64,000 nucleotides of DNA from assembly GCA_965230225.1 (NCBI GenBank), contig CBDDKM010000006.1:372001-436000 (forward strand). The letters run 5' to 3'. The notes beneath the pieces were generated by a model, which was not told the DNA's origin, made no database searches, and saw nothing but the letters and a program-made list of their open reading frames with translations. A program made the translations under genes and the position numbers. This stretch comes from CALSMU01 sp965230225 (GTDB taxonomy: Bacteria; Bacteroidota; Bacteroidia; Flavobacteriales_D; Parvicellaceae). Shown in pieces: positions 37,283 to 45,463 of this stretch. How positions within the stretch are numbered: position 1 is the stretch's first letter; each line of letters begins with the position of its first letter.

Positions 37283-37937
37283 TTTTATCCTTTCGACTAG
37301 CAATTTTAATACTATCCAGGCACTTTGTAAAGAGGCATACAAACGATCCAAAATGATTGGTCTTGTTGGATATCCAGGTGCTGGGAAAACTACCGCTCTC
37401 CAGGAGTTTGCTGAATCCACGGGAAAAGCATATTATGTGCGAGTAACCGCAAGTATGTCAGCCAGACATTTTTATAGCCTAATCTTAAATGAAATGGGTG
37501 TTGAGAGCAAACATCAGGGGACATCGTTACATGATTTAATCAATAACATATCCTATCGCTTGAATTACAATAGCTTAAAGAAGCTGATAATTATTGATGA
37601 AGCAGGAAAGTTCAAGCCGAAGTTTTTAGAGTATTTACACGAGCTAAGGGATAACACTATGTCAACTACCGGCATCATTATCTCTGGGCCGGAATATTTT
37701 AAGGACAATCTCATCAAGTGGAAAACTAGAGGAGTCATCGGTATTCCGGAGTTATACCGTAGAATAAACTATTGGGAAGAGTTGAGCTTACCTACAAAAG
37801 CAGAGACAAGAGCATTTTGCCATAAGTTCAAGATAGATGATGAAGGTTTGGTGGAAGAATTAGCTAAAACATGTGAAAACTATTCTGAGATTCTGAATTC
37901 GATTGAAGTCTATCTTAAAAAGCAGGAAAATGACTGA
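37275..37937 (+). CDS. tniB: TniB/TnsC/MuB-like AAA ATPase
   Basis: 220 residues: Walker A GYPGAGKTTA at about 35, Walker B LIIIDEAGK at about 105 and an arginine-rich PELYRRINYWEE near 165. These are the features of transposition target-selection ATPases that bind DNA as filaments and activate the transposase. The start lies within the transposase gene's end (8-bp overlap). It is smaller than TnsC of Tn7 but close to MuB-type partners. Confidence 0.8.
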   Translation: MNDFILSTSNFNTIQALCKEAYKRSKMIGLVGYPGAGKTTALQEFAESTGKAYYVRVTASMSARHFYSLILNEMGVESKHQGTSLHDLINNISYRLNYNSLKKLIIIDEAGKFKPKFLEYLHELRDNTMSTTGIIISGPEYFKDNLIKWKTRGVIGIPELYRRINYWEELSLPTKAETRAFCHKFKIDDEGLVEELAKTCENYSEILNSIEVYLKKQEND

Positions 37938-37981
37938 AAAAATAACGATCGTTTAAAATAGTTTCTATTGTGAATAAAAAA

Positions 37982-38029
37982 GGGTAGGATAGGGGTGCAA
38001 TTAAATTGCAAAACAACCCCATTCTACCC
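37982..38029. repeat. imperfect inverted repeat, possible res site
   Basis: GGGTAGGATAGGGGT pairs with AACCCCATTCTACCC (two mismatches) around a TGCAATTAAATTGCA-like centre that is itself palindromic. It lies between the ATPase and the serine resolvase, the usual place of a resolution site, and could also be a regulatory hairpin. Confidence 0.45.
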
Positions 38030-38051
38030 GTTATTGATTAAATCAAGAAAA

Positions 38052-38675
38052 ATGAAGGTCTTAGGATACATTAGAGTCAGTTCAGATAAGCAAGATCTCC
38101 AAAAGCAAAAACATTTGCTTTTAGACCACGCTCAAAAGCTTCAAATAGTAATTTCTGAATTCATCGAAATAGAAATTTCATCAAGAAAAGATAAGGAAGC
38201 CAGGAGAATAAATGAGTTAAATGAGATATTGGATAAGGATGATGTTTTGATGGTTGCTGAACTGAGTAGAGTAGGGCGCAACATGATCGAAACCTTGAAT
38301 ATTATTCATTCCTTAACTGAAAGGGGAGTACAAGTCATTTTTGTAAGGCAACCGGAGCTGTCAACATATGGTAATTCAAATCATGGAAAACTATTATTAG
38401 CTATTTACAGTTATTTTGCGGAGGCTGAAAGAGAATTTATTTCAGTGAGAACTAAACAGGGATTGGAAGCAGCTAAAGCGGCAGGGAAGGTTCTAGGAAG
38501 ACCAAAGGGGAGTAAGAATAAAAAAGGAATGTTGTTAGATCCATACAAAGATCAAATATTGGAATATTCTCAAATGGGTTTATCCATATCTGCAATTCAA
38601 AAAATTGTAAACCACCAGATGGAAAAGCCGGTTAGCTATAATTCATTCAAGAATTATTTAAACAAATTAGTCTAG
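38052..38675 (+). CDS. serine recombinase (resolvase/invertase family)
   Basis: 207 residues from ATG 38052, chosen because the catalytic domain begins directly with KVLGYIRVSSDKQDL; the longer frame to 37995 would run through the res-like repeat. Catalytic serine in YIRVSS, conserved VAELSRVGRNM and YFAEAEREFIS, and a C-terminal HTH (MGLSISAIQKIV). It resolves transposon cointegrates at the adjacent site. Confidence 0.85.
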   Translation: MKVLGYIRVSSDKQDLQKQKHLLLDHAQKLQIVISEFIEIEISSRKDKEARRINELNEILDKDDVLMVAELSRVGRNMIETLNIIHSLTERGVQVIFVRQPELSTYGNSNHGKLLLAIYSYFAEAEREFISVRTKQGLEAAKAAGKVLGRPKGSKNKKGMLLDPYKDQILEYSQMGLSISAIQKIVNHQMEKPVSYNSFKNYLNKLV

Positions 38676-38677
38676 TT

Positions 38678-38944
38678 TTATGCGAACTGACACATGGTTA
38701 CCACAATAGAGGATATCTCAGAGACCAACTGAGCGTCAATATATTTACATTCCAAGTATTTGACATATTCTTCGTAAGGCTTTCCAAACTTTATAACATA
38801 GTTTCCTTCTTCATCTTTTCGATAATCTTGTATAACAACCCTCTCTTTTTCGGGGTACTTTGCTAAGATATCGTACCATTTAGAGATTTCATACTTAATC
38901 AAATCTTCATTTATCTCTATATCGATATTTTCTTCATTTTTCAT
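38678..38944 (-). CDS. hypothetical small acidic protein
   Basis: 88 residues, acidic (NEENIDIEINEDLIKYEISK), soluble, no motif recognised. It starts 6 bp after the small lipoprotein gene upstream, so they form a two-gene unit, convergent with the resolvase. Confidence 0.5.
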   Translation of the reverse strand: MKNEENIDIEINEDLIKYEISKWYDILAKYPEKERVVIQDYRKDEEGNYVIKFGKPYEEYVKYLECKYIDAQLVSEISSIVVTMCQFA

Positions 38945-38950
38945 GAAGAA

Positions 38951-39127
38951 TTAATACCTGGATGGACCAAAAACTTGGATTTCGTTCGAATTGTTTGTCG
39001 AATCTTGTTGGACACTATCCTTTTCAATTGTATCAGTCGATTGATCTTTTTGGTCGGAACATGACAAGGTGATCATAGTTATTGCTGTCAATAGTGCGGT
39101 TTTTAAGAGTAGTTTCTTAGTATTCAT
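38951..39127 (-). CDS. small lipoprotein, 58 aa
   Basis: Reads MNTKKLLLKTALLTAITM, then TLSCSDQKDQ: a classical signal peptide with lipobox TLSC followed by an acidic, Ser/Thr/Gln-rich tail ending FGPSRY. ATG at 39127 and stop at 38951-38953. The function is unknown; it is probably co-transcribed with the 88-aa gene. Confidence 0.6.
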   Translation of the reverse strand: MNTKKLLLKTALLTAITMITLSCSDQKDQSTDTIEKDSVQQDSTNNSNEIQVFGPSRY

Positions 39128-39172
39128 TGTAATTTATTTGTGTACAAAACTAACAAAAAAGACACATATAAG

Positions 39173-39210
39173 AGGGTGCATAATAGGGGTAACACAAGAA
39201 GGGGTACATA
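39173..39210. promoter_or_regulatory. three short direct repeats before the XRE gene
   Basis: AGGGTGCATA (39173), AGGGGTAACAC (39185) and AGGGGTACATA (39200), spaced 12 and 15 bp, lie 15 bp upstream of the XRE start and upstream of the divergent lipoprotein. They may be operator half-sites. A similar AGGGGTGCAA is in the res-like region at 37991. Confidence 0.35.
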
Positions 39211-39224
39211 TTTTTCTTTACTTC

Positions 39225-39476
39225 ATGGAAAAAAGCTCCCACATAAGTCCGGAAGAAGAAAAAGAGTACCTACTAAAAATGGGGAAGAGGTTGAAGCAAT
39301 TAAGAATAGAAAAAGGATACTCAAACTACGAAAACTTCGCATTTGAAAGTGGTCTTTCTCGTACCCAATACGGTCGTTACGAAAAAGGAACCAATATTCA
39401 ATTCACTACATTGTTGCGAATAACCAAAGCTCATAATATTACTTTGGCAGAGTTTTTTTCTGAAGGATTTGACTAG
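39225..39476 (+). CDS. XRE-family transcriptional regulator
   Basis: 83 residues from ATG 39225; the frame extends further but would pass through the direct repeats. The HTH covers MGKRLKQLRIEKGYSNYENF, then AFESGLSRTQYGRYEKGTNI. It is divergent from the small lipoprotein/88-aa pair and possibly controls them. The upstream repeats suggest autoregulation (inference). Confidence 0.75.
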   Translation: MEKSSHISPEEEKEYLLKMGKRLKQLRIEKGYSNYENFAFESGLSRTQYGRYEKGTNIQFTTLLRITKAHNITLAEFFSEGFD

Positions 39477-39854
39477 AAAATGAGCCTGTACTGTTGGAGC
39501 AGTCTAATTCTATTTTAGAATATCAATGATTCCACTGATGTGATTGTTCAAATTCTTTAGTCATATCCGTTATGTTACCTTCATCTGCCTGCTTGATGCT
39601 TGTAAGTAACTTTTCCTTATTTCTTTTAGTAGATAGAAGGTAGCCTGTCTCAGTCAAAGAAATCAAAGGGGAAGGCTACAATAACAATCATTATGAACAT
39701 CTGATTTTCGGATGTTAACCGTATTTTCCCTTTATAATTCCTTCAAATTCTTATTGTAAAGTTTTTTTGTTGTTAATAAATCAATAAAAGTTAATTTAGG
39801 ATTCTAATAATGCATAGTTATAAATGACATTACTTTGACACAATTATTATATCT
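39477..39854. other. intergenic region before the copper operon
   Basis: 378 bp with no convincing gene. A TATCTTTG element at 39850-39857 is a candidate -7 box for the metal operon. The rest is AT-rich. Confidence 0.4.
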
Positions 39855-39863
39855 TTGGTGAAG

Positions 39864-40313
39864 GTGTTGAAGAGTTTTGTTTCCATATCATTGATTATTT
39901 GCGTTTTGTTATCTTCCATAGGAGTAACATTTACCAAGCATACCTGCAAGAAAGGAAAGGTTTCGTACTCTATTTATTCTGATTCTGGTTCCTGTTGTTG
40001 TAAACACGAAGAGAAAAAAACAAATACTAAAACTTGTTGTCACAAAGAAGATGCTCCAAAATCTTGTCACGAAGAAAAGGACGAAGGATGTTGTCATGAT
40101 AACATAGTTGTAATGCAATTGGATGAGGACTACACCTTTGAAACGGATAAAATTGAATATGGTAGCGATTTACAAGTGGCAGTTATTTACTACACACTTT
40201 TTTCTACCATGGCTTCTTATAACGATGCTACAGATAAAGTAAACTACACATTATATAGGCCACCCATCCCCGACAAAGACATTCCTGTTCTGGTTCAATC
40301 TTTCTTAATTTGA
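39864..40313 (+). CDS. HYC_CC_PP-type cysteine-rich exported protein
   Basis: About 149 residues. A signal/anchor segment (FVSISLIICVLLSSIGVTFT) is followed by cysteine/histidine pairs: SCCCKHEE, KTCCHKED, SCHEEKDE, GCCHDN, and a proline-rich end (YRPPIPDKDIPV). This is the HYC_CC_PP pattern of Bacteroidota, found at metal-efflux loci. The start is uncertain: TTG 39855, GTG 39858 and GTG 39864 are possible, and the last fits best with a -7 box at 39850-39857. It probably binds copper or silver outside the cytoplasm (inference). Confidence 0.7.
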   Translation: MLKSFVSISLIICVLLSSIGVTFTKHTCKKGKVSYSIYSDSGSCCCKHEEKKTNTKTCCHKEDAPKSCHEEKDEGCCHDNIVVMQLDEDYTFETDKIEYGSDLQVAVIYYTLFSTMASYNDATDKVNYTLYRPPIPDKDIPVLVQSFLI

Positions 40314-40413
40314 TTTAATAATTTGTTTCACGTGTTCTTGAGTTCTCAGGAGTGCGTTGTTGTGCTTTCTATCATCAAAGCTCTTACCCAATTATTAAGT
40401 CAATAAGAAAAAC

Positions 40414-43400
40414 ATGCTCAATAAAATAATACGTTATTTTTTAGAAAACAGGCTAATCACCATGTTGGTATTGGTTGGTTTTCTGCTACTTGGATTTGCA
40501 ACGGCACCATTTAGCTGGGAGTCCGATTGGGTTCCAAGATCTCCGGTATCTGTAGATGCTATTCCGGACATTGGCGAGAATCAGCAAATAGTTATTACCG
40601 AATGGATGGGACAATCTCCTCAGGACATTGAGGGTCAAATTACCTACCCATTAACCACCGCTTTATTGGGGATTCCAGGGGTAAAGACCATTAGAAGTAA
40701 CTCCATGTTTGGGCTTTCCAGCATTTACATCATTTTTGAAGACGACATAGAGTTTTATTGGAGCAGAACCCGAATATTGGAGAAATTGAATTCTCTACCC
40801 AACGGTACACTTCCAGCAGATGTAACACCTACACTTGGCCCTGATGCCACAGCACTTGGACAAGTATATTGGTACACCCTGGAAGGAAGAGACCCCAAAA
40901 CCGGGAAACCAACAGGGGGGTGGGACCCTCAGGAATTGAGGACCATCCAGGACTTTTATGTTAAATACAGTTTAACTGCTGCCGAAGGAGTTTCAGAAGT
41001 AGGCTCCATTGGAGGGTTTTCTAAAGAGTATCAAATAGACATTGATCCTATTGCCATGAAAGCTCATGGAGTATCGGTAGCACAGGTAATGATGGCTGTT
41101 AAAAAGAGTAACCTGGAAATTGGTGCTCGCACTATAGAGGTAAACAAAGCAGAATATCTGGTAAGGGGCCTAGGGTATATCGAATCCATAGAAGATCTTG
41201 AAGAAAGCGTTGTAGCGGTTAAAGAAAACACACCAGTTCGCCTAAAGGACATTGCTAAAATTCAGTATGGACCATCTACAAGAAGAGGAGGATTAGATAA
41301 AAGTGGAGTAGAAGCGGTAGGAGGAGTGGTAGTTTCACGATACGGAGCCAACCCCCTAGAAGTGATTAACAATGTAAAAGAAAAAATTGACCTCATTTCT
41401 GAAGGATTACCAAGCAAAACATTAGAAGACGGAACAGTTTCTAAGGTAACTGTAGTACCGTTTTACGACAGAACAGGACTGATTAAGGAAACACTGGGTA
41501 CATTGGAATCTGCGTTGACCCATGAAATTCTGATTTCAATTCTGGTGGTCATTGTTCTTGTATTGAACCTTAGGGCTTCATTCCTCATTTCCAGCTTGCT
41601 ACCCATCGGAGTTTTAATGACGTTCATTACCATGAGGTATTTCAATGTGGATGCCAACATTGTTGCCCTCTCTGGTGTAGCCATAGCCATTGGCGTAATG
41701 GTGGATGTGGGAATAGTCTTTACCGAAAACATTATACATCACCTGGAGCTCCCCGAAAATATTGGAGCCAAGGGAAAAGAATTACTCGAAGTGATTTACA
41801 CCGCCGTAAAAGAGGTAGCTTCAGCCGTGTTTACGGCCTTGGCAACAACAATAGTTAGTTTCTTTCCGGTATTTGCTATGCAAGCAGCAGAAGGTAAATT
41901 ATTCCAGCCATTGGCCTTTACCAAAACGTTTGCATTATTATCGGCATTGTTGATTGGAATCATCATCATTCCAACATTGGCCCACATTATCTTCTCCATT
42001 AAAATCAATAAGAAATCGACCGGAATTGTATGGAACTCCATTTTGATTGTGCTGGGGCTTGGGCTGATGATTGGCTACGGAAGTATGATCGCCATCGCGC
42101 TATTGGCATTTGGGGTAATAGGACTATTAGAAATCACAATTGACGAATCGAAAAAGAAGTATTTCAACCACCTAAATTTGATTGTAATCATTGTGATTTT
42201 GTCCTATTTCTTAACCATAGAATGGATGCCACTTGGAGTTCAGAATTCTGAGTTGGTCAACTTCATTTTTGTGGTATGTTTAATCGGGTTAATTCTTGGT
42301 GTTCTAATGCTTATCATTAAACTATATGCCAGAATCCTAACCTGGTGCCTAAACAATAAATGGCTGTTTCTAAGTTTACCAATACTCACGGTGTTTTTTG
42401 GAATATTAAGTTGGGTGGGAACCGCATCCATGTTCAGTTTCACACCAGACTCGTTCAAGGAAACGTCTTTTTACACCTCAATGAATGAAGAGTTCCCAGG
42501 AATTGGCAAAGAATTTATGCCGGCATTAGACGAAGGTTCTTTCCTTCTGATGCCTACCACCATGACCCATTCGGGCATTGAGGAAAACTTGGAGGTGATT
42601 CAGGCATTGGATAAAATGATTACCAGTATTCCTGAAGTAGACATGACCATCGGAAAGTGGGGAAGAGTTAATTCAGCACTAGACCCCGCACCAGTTTCTA
42701 TGTTCGAAAATGTAATCAATTACAAATCGGAATTCATATTGGATGAAGATGGACATAAACTCAGGTTTAAAACAAATTCAGATGGTGCCTTCATATTAGC
42801 TAATGATAGCATTTATAACCCTAAAGAAGATGGATTTAGGATTCTTACCAAAGAAGAATTAATTGAAGATGAAAAGGGAAGTTATTTCCGACAGTGGAGA
42901 GACCACATCAACTCCAACAATGACATATGGAACGAAATAATAGAACATTCTAAATTCCCCGGATTAACATCTGCACCAAAACTACAACCCATCCAAACAA
43001 GACTTATTATGCAACAAACAGGTATGCGGGCTCCGATGGGAATGAAGGTGTATGGTCCGGATTTGGAAACCATCGAAAAAGTGGGGCTGGAGCTAGAGTC
43101 GTTATTAAAGGAAGTACCTGGAGTAGAACCCTCTACTGTTTTTGCAGATAGGGTGGTGGGTAAACCTTACCTTCAAATAGACATAGACAGGGAGGCCATA
43201 GCCAGATATGGGCTAACCATTAAAGATTTACAAATGTACCTGGGTGTTGCCATCGGAGGACGAACTCAAACCAATACTGTAGAGGGCAGAGAACGATACC
43301 CTGTTAGAGTAAGGTACGCTAGAGAGTTCAGAGACAATCCAGACGATCTTAAAACCATTTTAGTTCCAACACCTATGGGAGTTCAAATTCCTTTGGGGGA

Positions 43401-44211
43401 GCTCGCCAAAATAGAATACACCCGTGGACCTCAAATGATAAAAAGTGAAGATACTTTTTTAATGAGCTATGTGATATTCGACAAAAAGAAAGACAGAGCT
43501 GAAGTAGATGTGGTAGAAGAAGCTCAGAATTATATACAAGGAAAAATAGACTCTGGCGAATTTGTATTGCCTGCAGGGGTGAGTTATAAGTTTACCGGGA
43601 ATTATGAAAACCAGTTAAGAGCCACTAAAAGGCTAATGATAGTGGTACCACTTTGCTTGGTAGTCATTTTCATGATCTTGTATTTCCAATTCAGGTCCAT
43701 CATTACAGCAGGAATGATTTTTACCGCCATCTTCGTGGCCTTTTCTGGTGGATTCTTAATGATTTGGTTATACGCTCATGAAGGGTTTTTGGATTTCTCT
43801 GTAGCCGGAATAGAGATGCGGAATTTGTTTCAGATTCAAAGCATTAACCTGAGTGTGGCCGTTTGGGTTGGATTTATTGCATTATTCGGAATTGCAACAG
43901 ACGATGGGGTATTGATAGCCACCTACTTGAAACAGACTTTTGAGCAGAGAAAACCAAAAACAGTTCAAGAAGTTAGAAAAGCCGTGATTCATGCAGGAAG
44001 TAAAAGAGTGCGGCCAGCAGTGTTAACCACGGCTACCACCATCATTGCTTTGATTCCTGTATTAACCTCTTCAGGAAAAGGTTCAGACATCATGATTCCG
44101 ATGGCAATACCGAGTTTCGGAGGGATGGTTATCGCCATTATGACCATGTTTGTTATCCCTGTATTGTACAGTATGTGGCAAGAAAGAAAAGTTAAAAAGT
44201 TAAAATCATAA
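40414..44211 (+). CDS. CusA/CzcA-family heavy-metal efflux RND pump
   Basis: 1265 residues with the RND inner-membrane pump layout: one N-terminal membrane helix, two large periplasmic loops and two clusters of helices. Motifs include DIGENQQIVITEWMGQSPQD, GVAIAIGVMVDVGIVFTENI (helix 4 with proton-relay acid) and GSKRVRPAVLTTATTIIALI. Methionine-rich stretches (LIMQQTGMRAPMGM) fit Cu(I)/Ag(I) transport. About 130 extra residues in the middle add further hydrophobic helices. It forms the CusCBA-type complex with the next two gene products and exports metal from periplasm or cytoplasm. Confidence 0.92.
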   Translation: MLNKIIRYFLENRLITMLVLVGFLLLGFATAPFSWESDWVPRSPVSVDAIPDIGENQQIVITEWMGQSPQDIEGQITYPLTTALLGIPGVKTIRSNSMFGLSSIYIIFEDDIEFYWSRTRILEKLNSLPNGTLPADVTPTLGPDATALGQVYWYTLEGRDPKTGKPTGGWDPQELRTIQDFYVKYSLTAAEGVSEVGSIGGFSKEYQIDIDPIAMKAHGVSVAQVMMAVKKSNLEIGARTIEVNKAEYLVRGLGYIESIEDLEESVVAVKENTPVRLKDIAKIQYGPSTRRGGLDKSGVEAVGGVVVSRYGANPLEVINNVKEKIDLISEGLPSKTLEDGTVSKVTVVPFYDRTGLIKETLGTLESALTHEILISILVVIVLVLNLRASFLISSLLPIGVLMTFITMRYFNVDANIVALSGVAIAIGVMVDVGIVFTENIIHHLELPENIGAKGKELLEVIYTAVKEVASAVFTALATTIVSFFPVFAMQAAEGKLFQPLAFTKTFALLSALLIGIIIIPTLAHIIFSIKINKKSTGIVWNSILIVLGLGLMIGYGSMIAIALLAFGVIGLLEITIDESKKKYFNHLNLIVIIVILSYFLTIEWMPLGVQNSELVNFIFVVCLIGLILGVLMLIIKLYARILTWCLNNKWLFLSLPILTVFFGILSWVGTASMFSFTPDSFKETSFYTSMNEEFPGIGKEFMPALDEGSFLLMPTTMTHSGIEENLEVIQALDKMITSIPEVDMTIGKWGRVNSALDPAPVSMFENVINYKSEFILDEDGHKLRFKTNSDGAFILANDSIYNPKEDGFRILTKEELIEDEKGSYFRQWRDHINSNNDIWNEIIEHSKFPGLTSAPKLQPIQTRLIMQQTGMRAPMGMKVYGPDLETIEKVGLELESLLKEVPGVEPSTVFADRVVGKPYLQIDIDREAIARYGLTIKDLQMYLGVAIGGRTQTNTVEGRERYPVRVRYAREFRDNPDDLKTILVPTPMGVQIPLGELAKIEYTRGPQMIKSEDTFLMSYVIFDKKKDRAEVDVVEEAQNYIQGKIDSGEFVLPAGVSYKFTGNYENQLRATKRLMIVVPLCLVVIFMILYFQFRSIITAGMIFTAIFVAFSGGFLMIWLYAHEGFLDFSVAGIEMRNLFQIQSINLSVAVWVGFIALFGIATDDGVLIATYLKQTFEQRKPKTVQEVRKAVIHAGSKRVRPAVLTTATTIIALIPVLTSSGKGSDIMIPMAIPSFGGMVIAIMTMFVIPVLYSMWQERKVKKLKS

Positions 44212-45453
44212 ATGATGAAAAGAATAACACTCATATTAGTTCTTAGTATCGTTGCCAACCTAGGTTTTAACCAGACTTTAGACGATTACTTAAAAACAGC
44301 GGCAGAAAATAACCCAGGGCTTAAATCGACCTTCTCGGCTTATTTGGCCAGCATGGAAAAAGTAGATCAGGTGGGTACGTTGCCGGAGCCTCAAGTTGTC
44401 TTTGCTTACTTTATATCTCCTGTTGAAACCAGAGTGGGAGCCATGCGAGCTAAAGTTTCTTTAACACAAAAGTTTCCATGGTTTGGTTTATTGGATGCCA
44501 AACAAGATGCGGCCACAGAAATGGCCAAAGTAAAGTACGAAGCTTTTGAGCAGCAAAAATCCAAATTATTCTTCGATGTAAAATCGATGTATTACAATAT
44601 CTATTTTGTAGAAAGGTCAATAGGAATCAGTCAGCAAAATCTGGAAATATTGAATAGTATGCAGCAATTGGCATTAGCAAAAATAGAATCCGGAAAAGTG
44701 AGTGTAGCTGATGAATTAAGGGTGGAGATGGCAATTAACGAATTGAATAACAAACTAGCTTACCTGGAAGATGCTAAAGACTACTTAAAGAAAAGGTTTA
44801 ACCTATTGCTCAACGTTTCAATTGATTCGGATGTTCAACTACAGGACTCGTTACCTCATATCAATTTCTCAATAGATGAAGAAGCATACAAGGATAGTAT
44901 TTCTGTTAACAACCATAAATTAAAGCAGCTAGAGCACAGGGTTTTAACCTGGAAAAAACAGGAATTAATAGCTGATCAATCTCGAAAACCTATGTTAAGC
45001 GTAGGAATGGATTATACATTTATTTCTCAAAGTGATAATCCGATGATTTCTACTTCGGAAAATGGCAAAGATGCCATTGTATTTCCAAAAGTGATGCTCA
45101 CCGTTCCAATCTACCGCAAAAAGTACGATGCCGCTGTTAAAGAAGTCCAACTAAACATGGAGTCCACTGAACATAAAAAAGAAGAGGTATCCAATCAGTT
45201 AACCGGATTGATGGAAAAAGCATTTAAAGACTTGAGAGATGCTAAAAGAAGAAAAGAGCTTTTCTTAAAACAAACAGTGTTGGCCCAGCAAACCCTTGAA
45301 ATTCTTCAGGTAAGCTACATCGCTAAGGGAAGCGGATTTGAGGAAATGCTAAGAATAGAACAAAAACTTTTAAAATATAAACTGGAATTAACCAAAGCAT
45401 ATACTGATGAAAACGCAGCCATTGCCTTTGTGGAATTTCTAGCTGGAAAATAA
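44212..45453 (+). CDS. TolC/CusC-family outer-membrane efflux protein
   Basis: 413 residues with a signal peptide (TLILVLSIVANLGFNQ), long alpha-helical hairpins (MEKVDQVGTLPEPQVVFAYF, SVADELRVEMAINELNNKL) and a C-terminal FLAGK. It is the outer-membrane channel of the efflux complex. It begins directly after the RND stop codon, and the adaptor follows 10 bp later: a strict pump-channel-adaptor operon. Confidence 0.9.
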   Translation: MMKRITLILVLSIVANLGFNQTLDDYLKTAAENNPGLKSTFSAYLASMEKVDQVGTLPEPQVVFAYFISPVETRVGAMRAKVSLTQKFPWFGLLDAKQDAATEMAKVKYEAFEQQKSKLFFDVKSMYYNIYFVERSIGISQQNLEILNSMQQLALAKIESGKVSVADELRVEMAINELNNKLAYLEDAKDYLKKRFNLLLNVSIDSDVQLQDSLPHINFSIDEEAYKDSISVNNHKLKQLEHRVLTWKKQELIADQSRKPMLSVGMDYTFISQSDNPMISTSENGKDAIVFPKVMLTVPIYRKKYDAAVKEVQLNMESTEHKKEEVSNQLTGLMEKAFKDLRDAKRRKELFLKQTVLAQQTLEILQVSYIAKGSGFEEMLRIEQKLLKYKLELTKAYTDENAAIAFVEFLAGK

Positions 45454-45463
45454 GATTAACAAC

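Larger units (their letters stand above)
35411..38675 (+). mobile_element. Tn5053/Tn7-like transposition module (TniA-TniB-resolvase)
   Basis: Three co-directional genes encode a Mu/TnsB-type transposase, a TnsC/TniB-type ATPase and a serine resolvase, with a resolution-site-like inverted repeat before the resolvase. This is the replicative, cointegrate-resolving design of Tn5053-type elements, but no TniQ homologue is visible. The element's outer ends could not be defined, so the coordinates cover the genes only. Confidence 0.7.
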
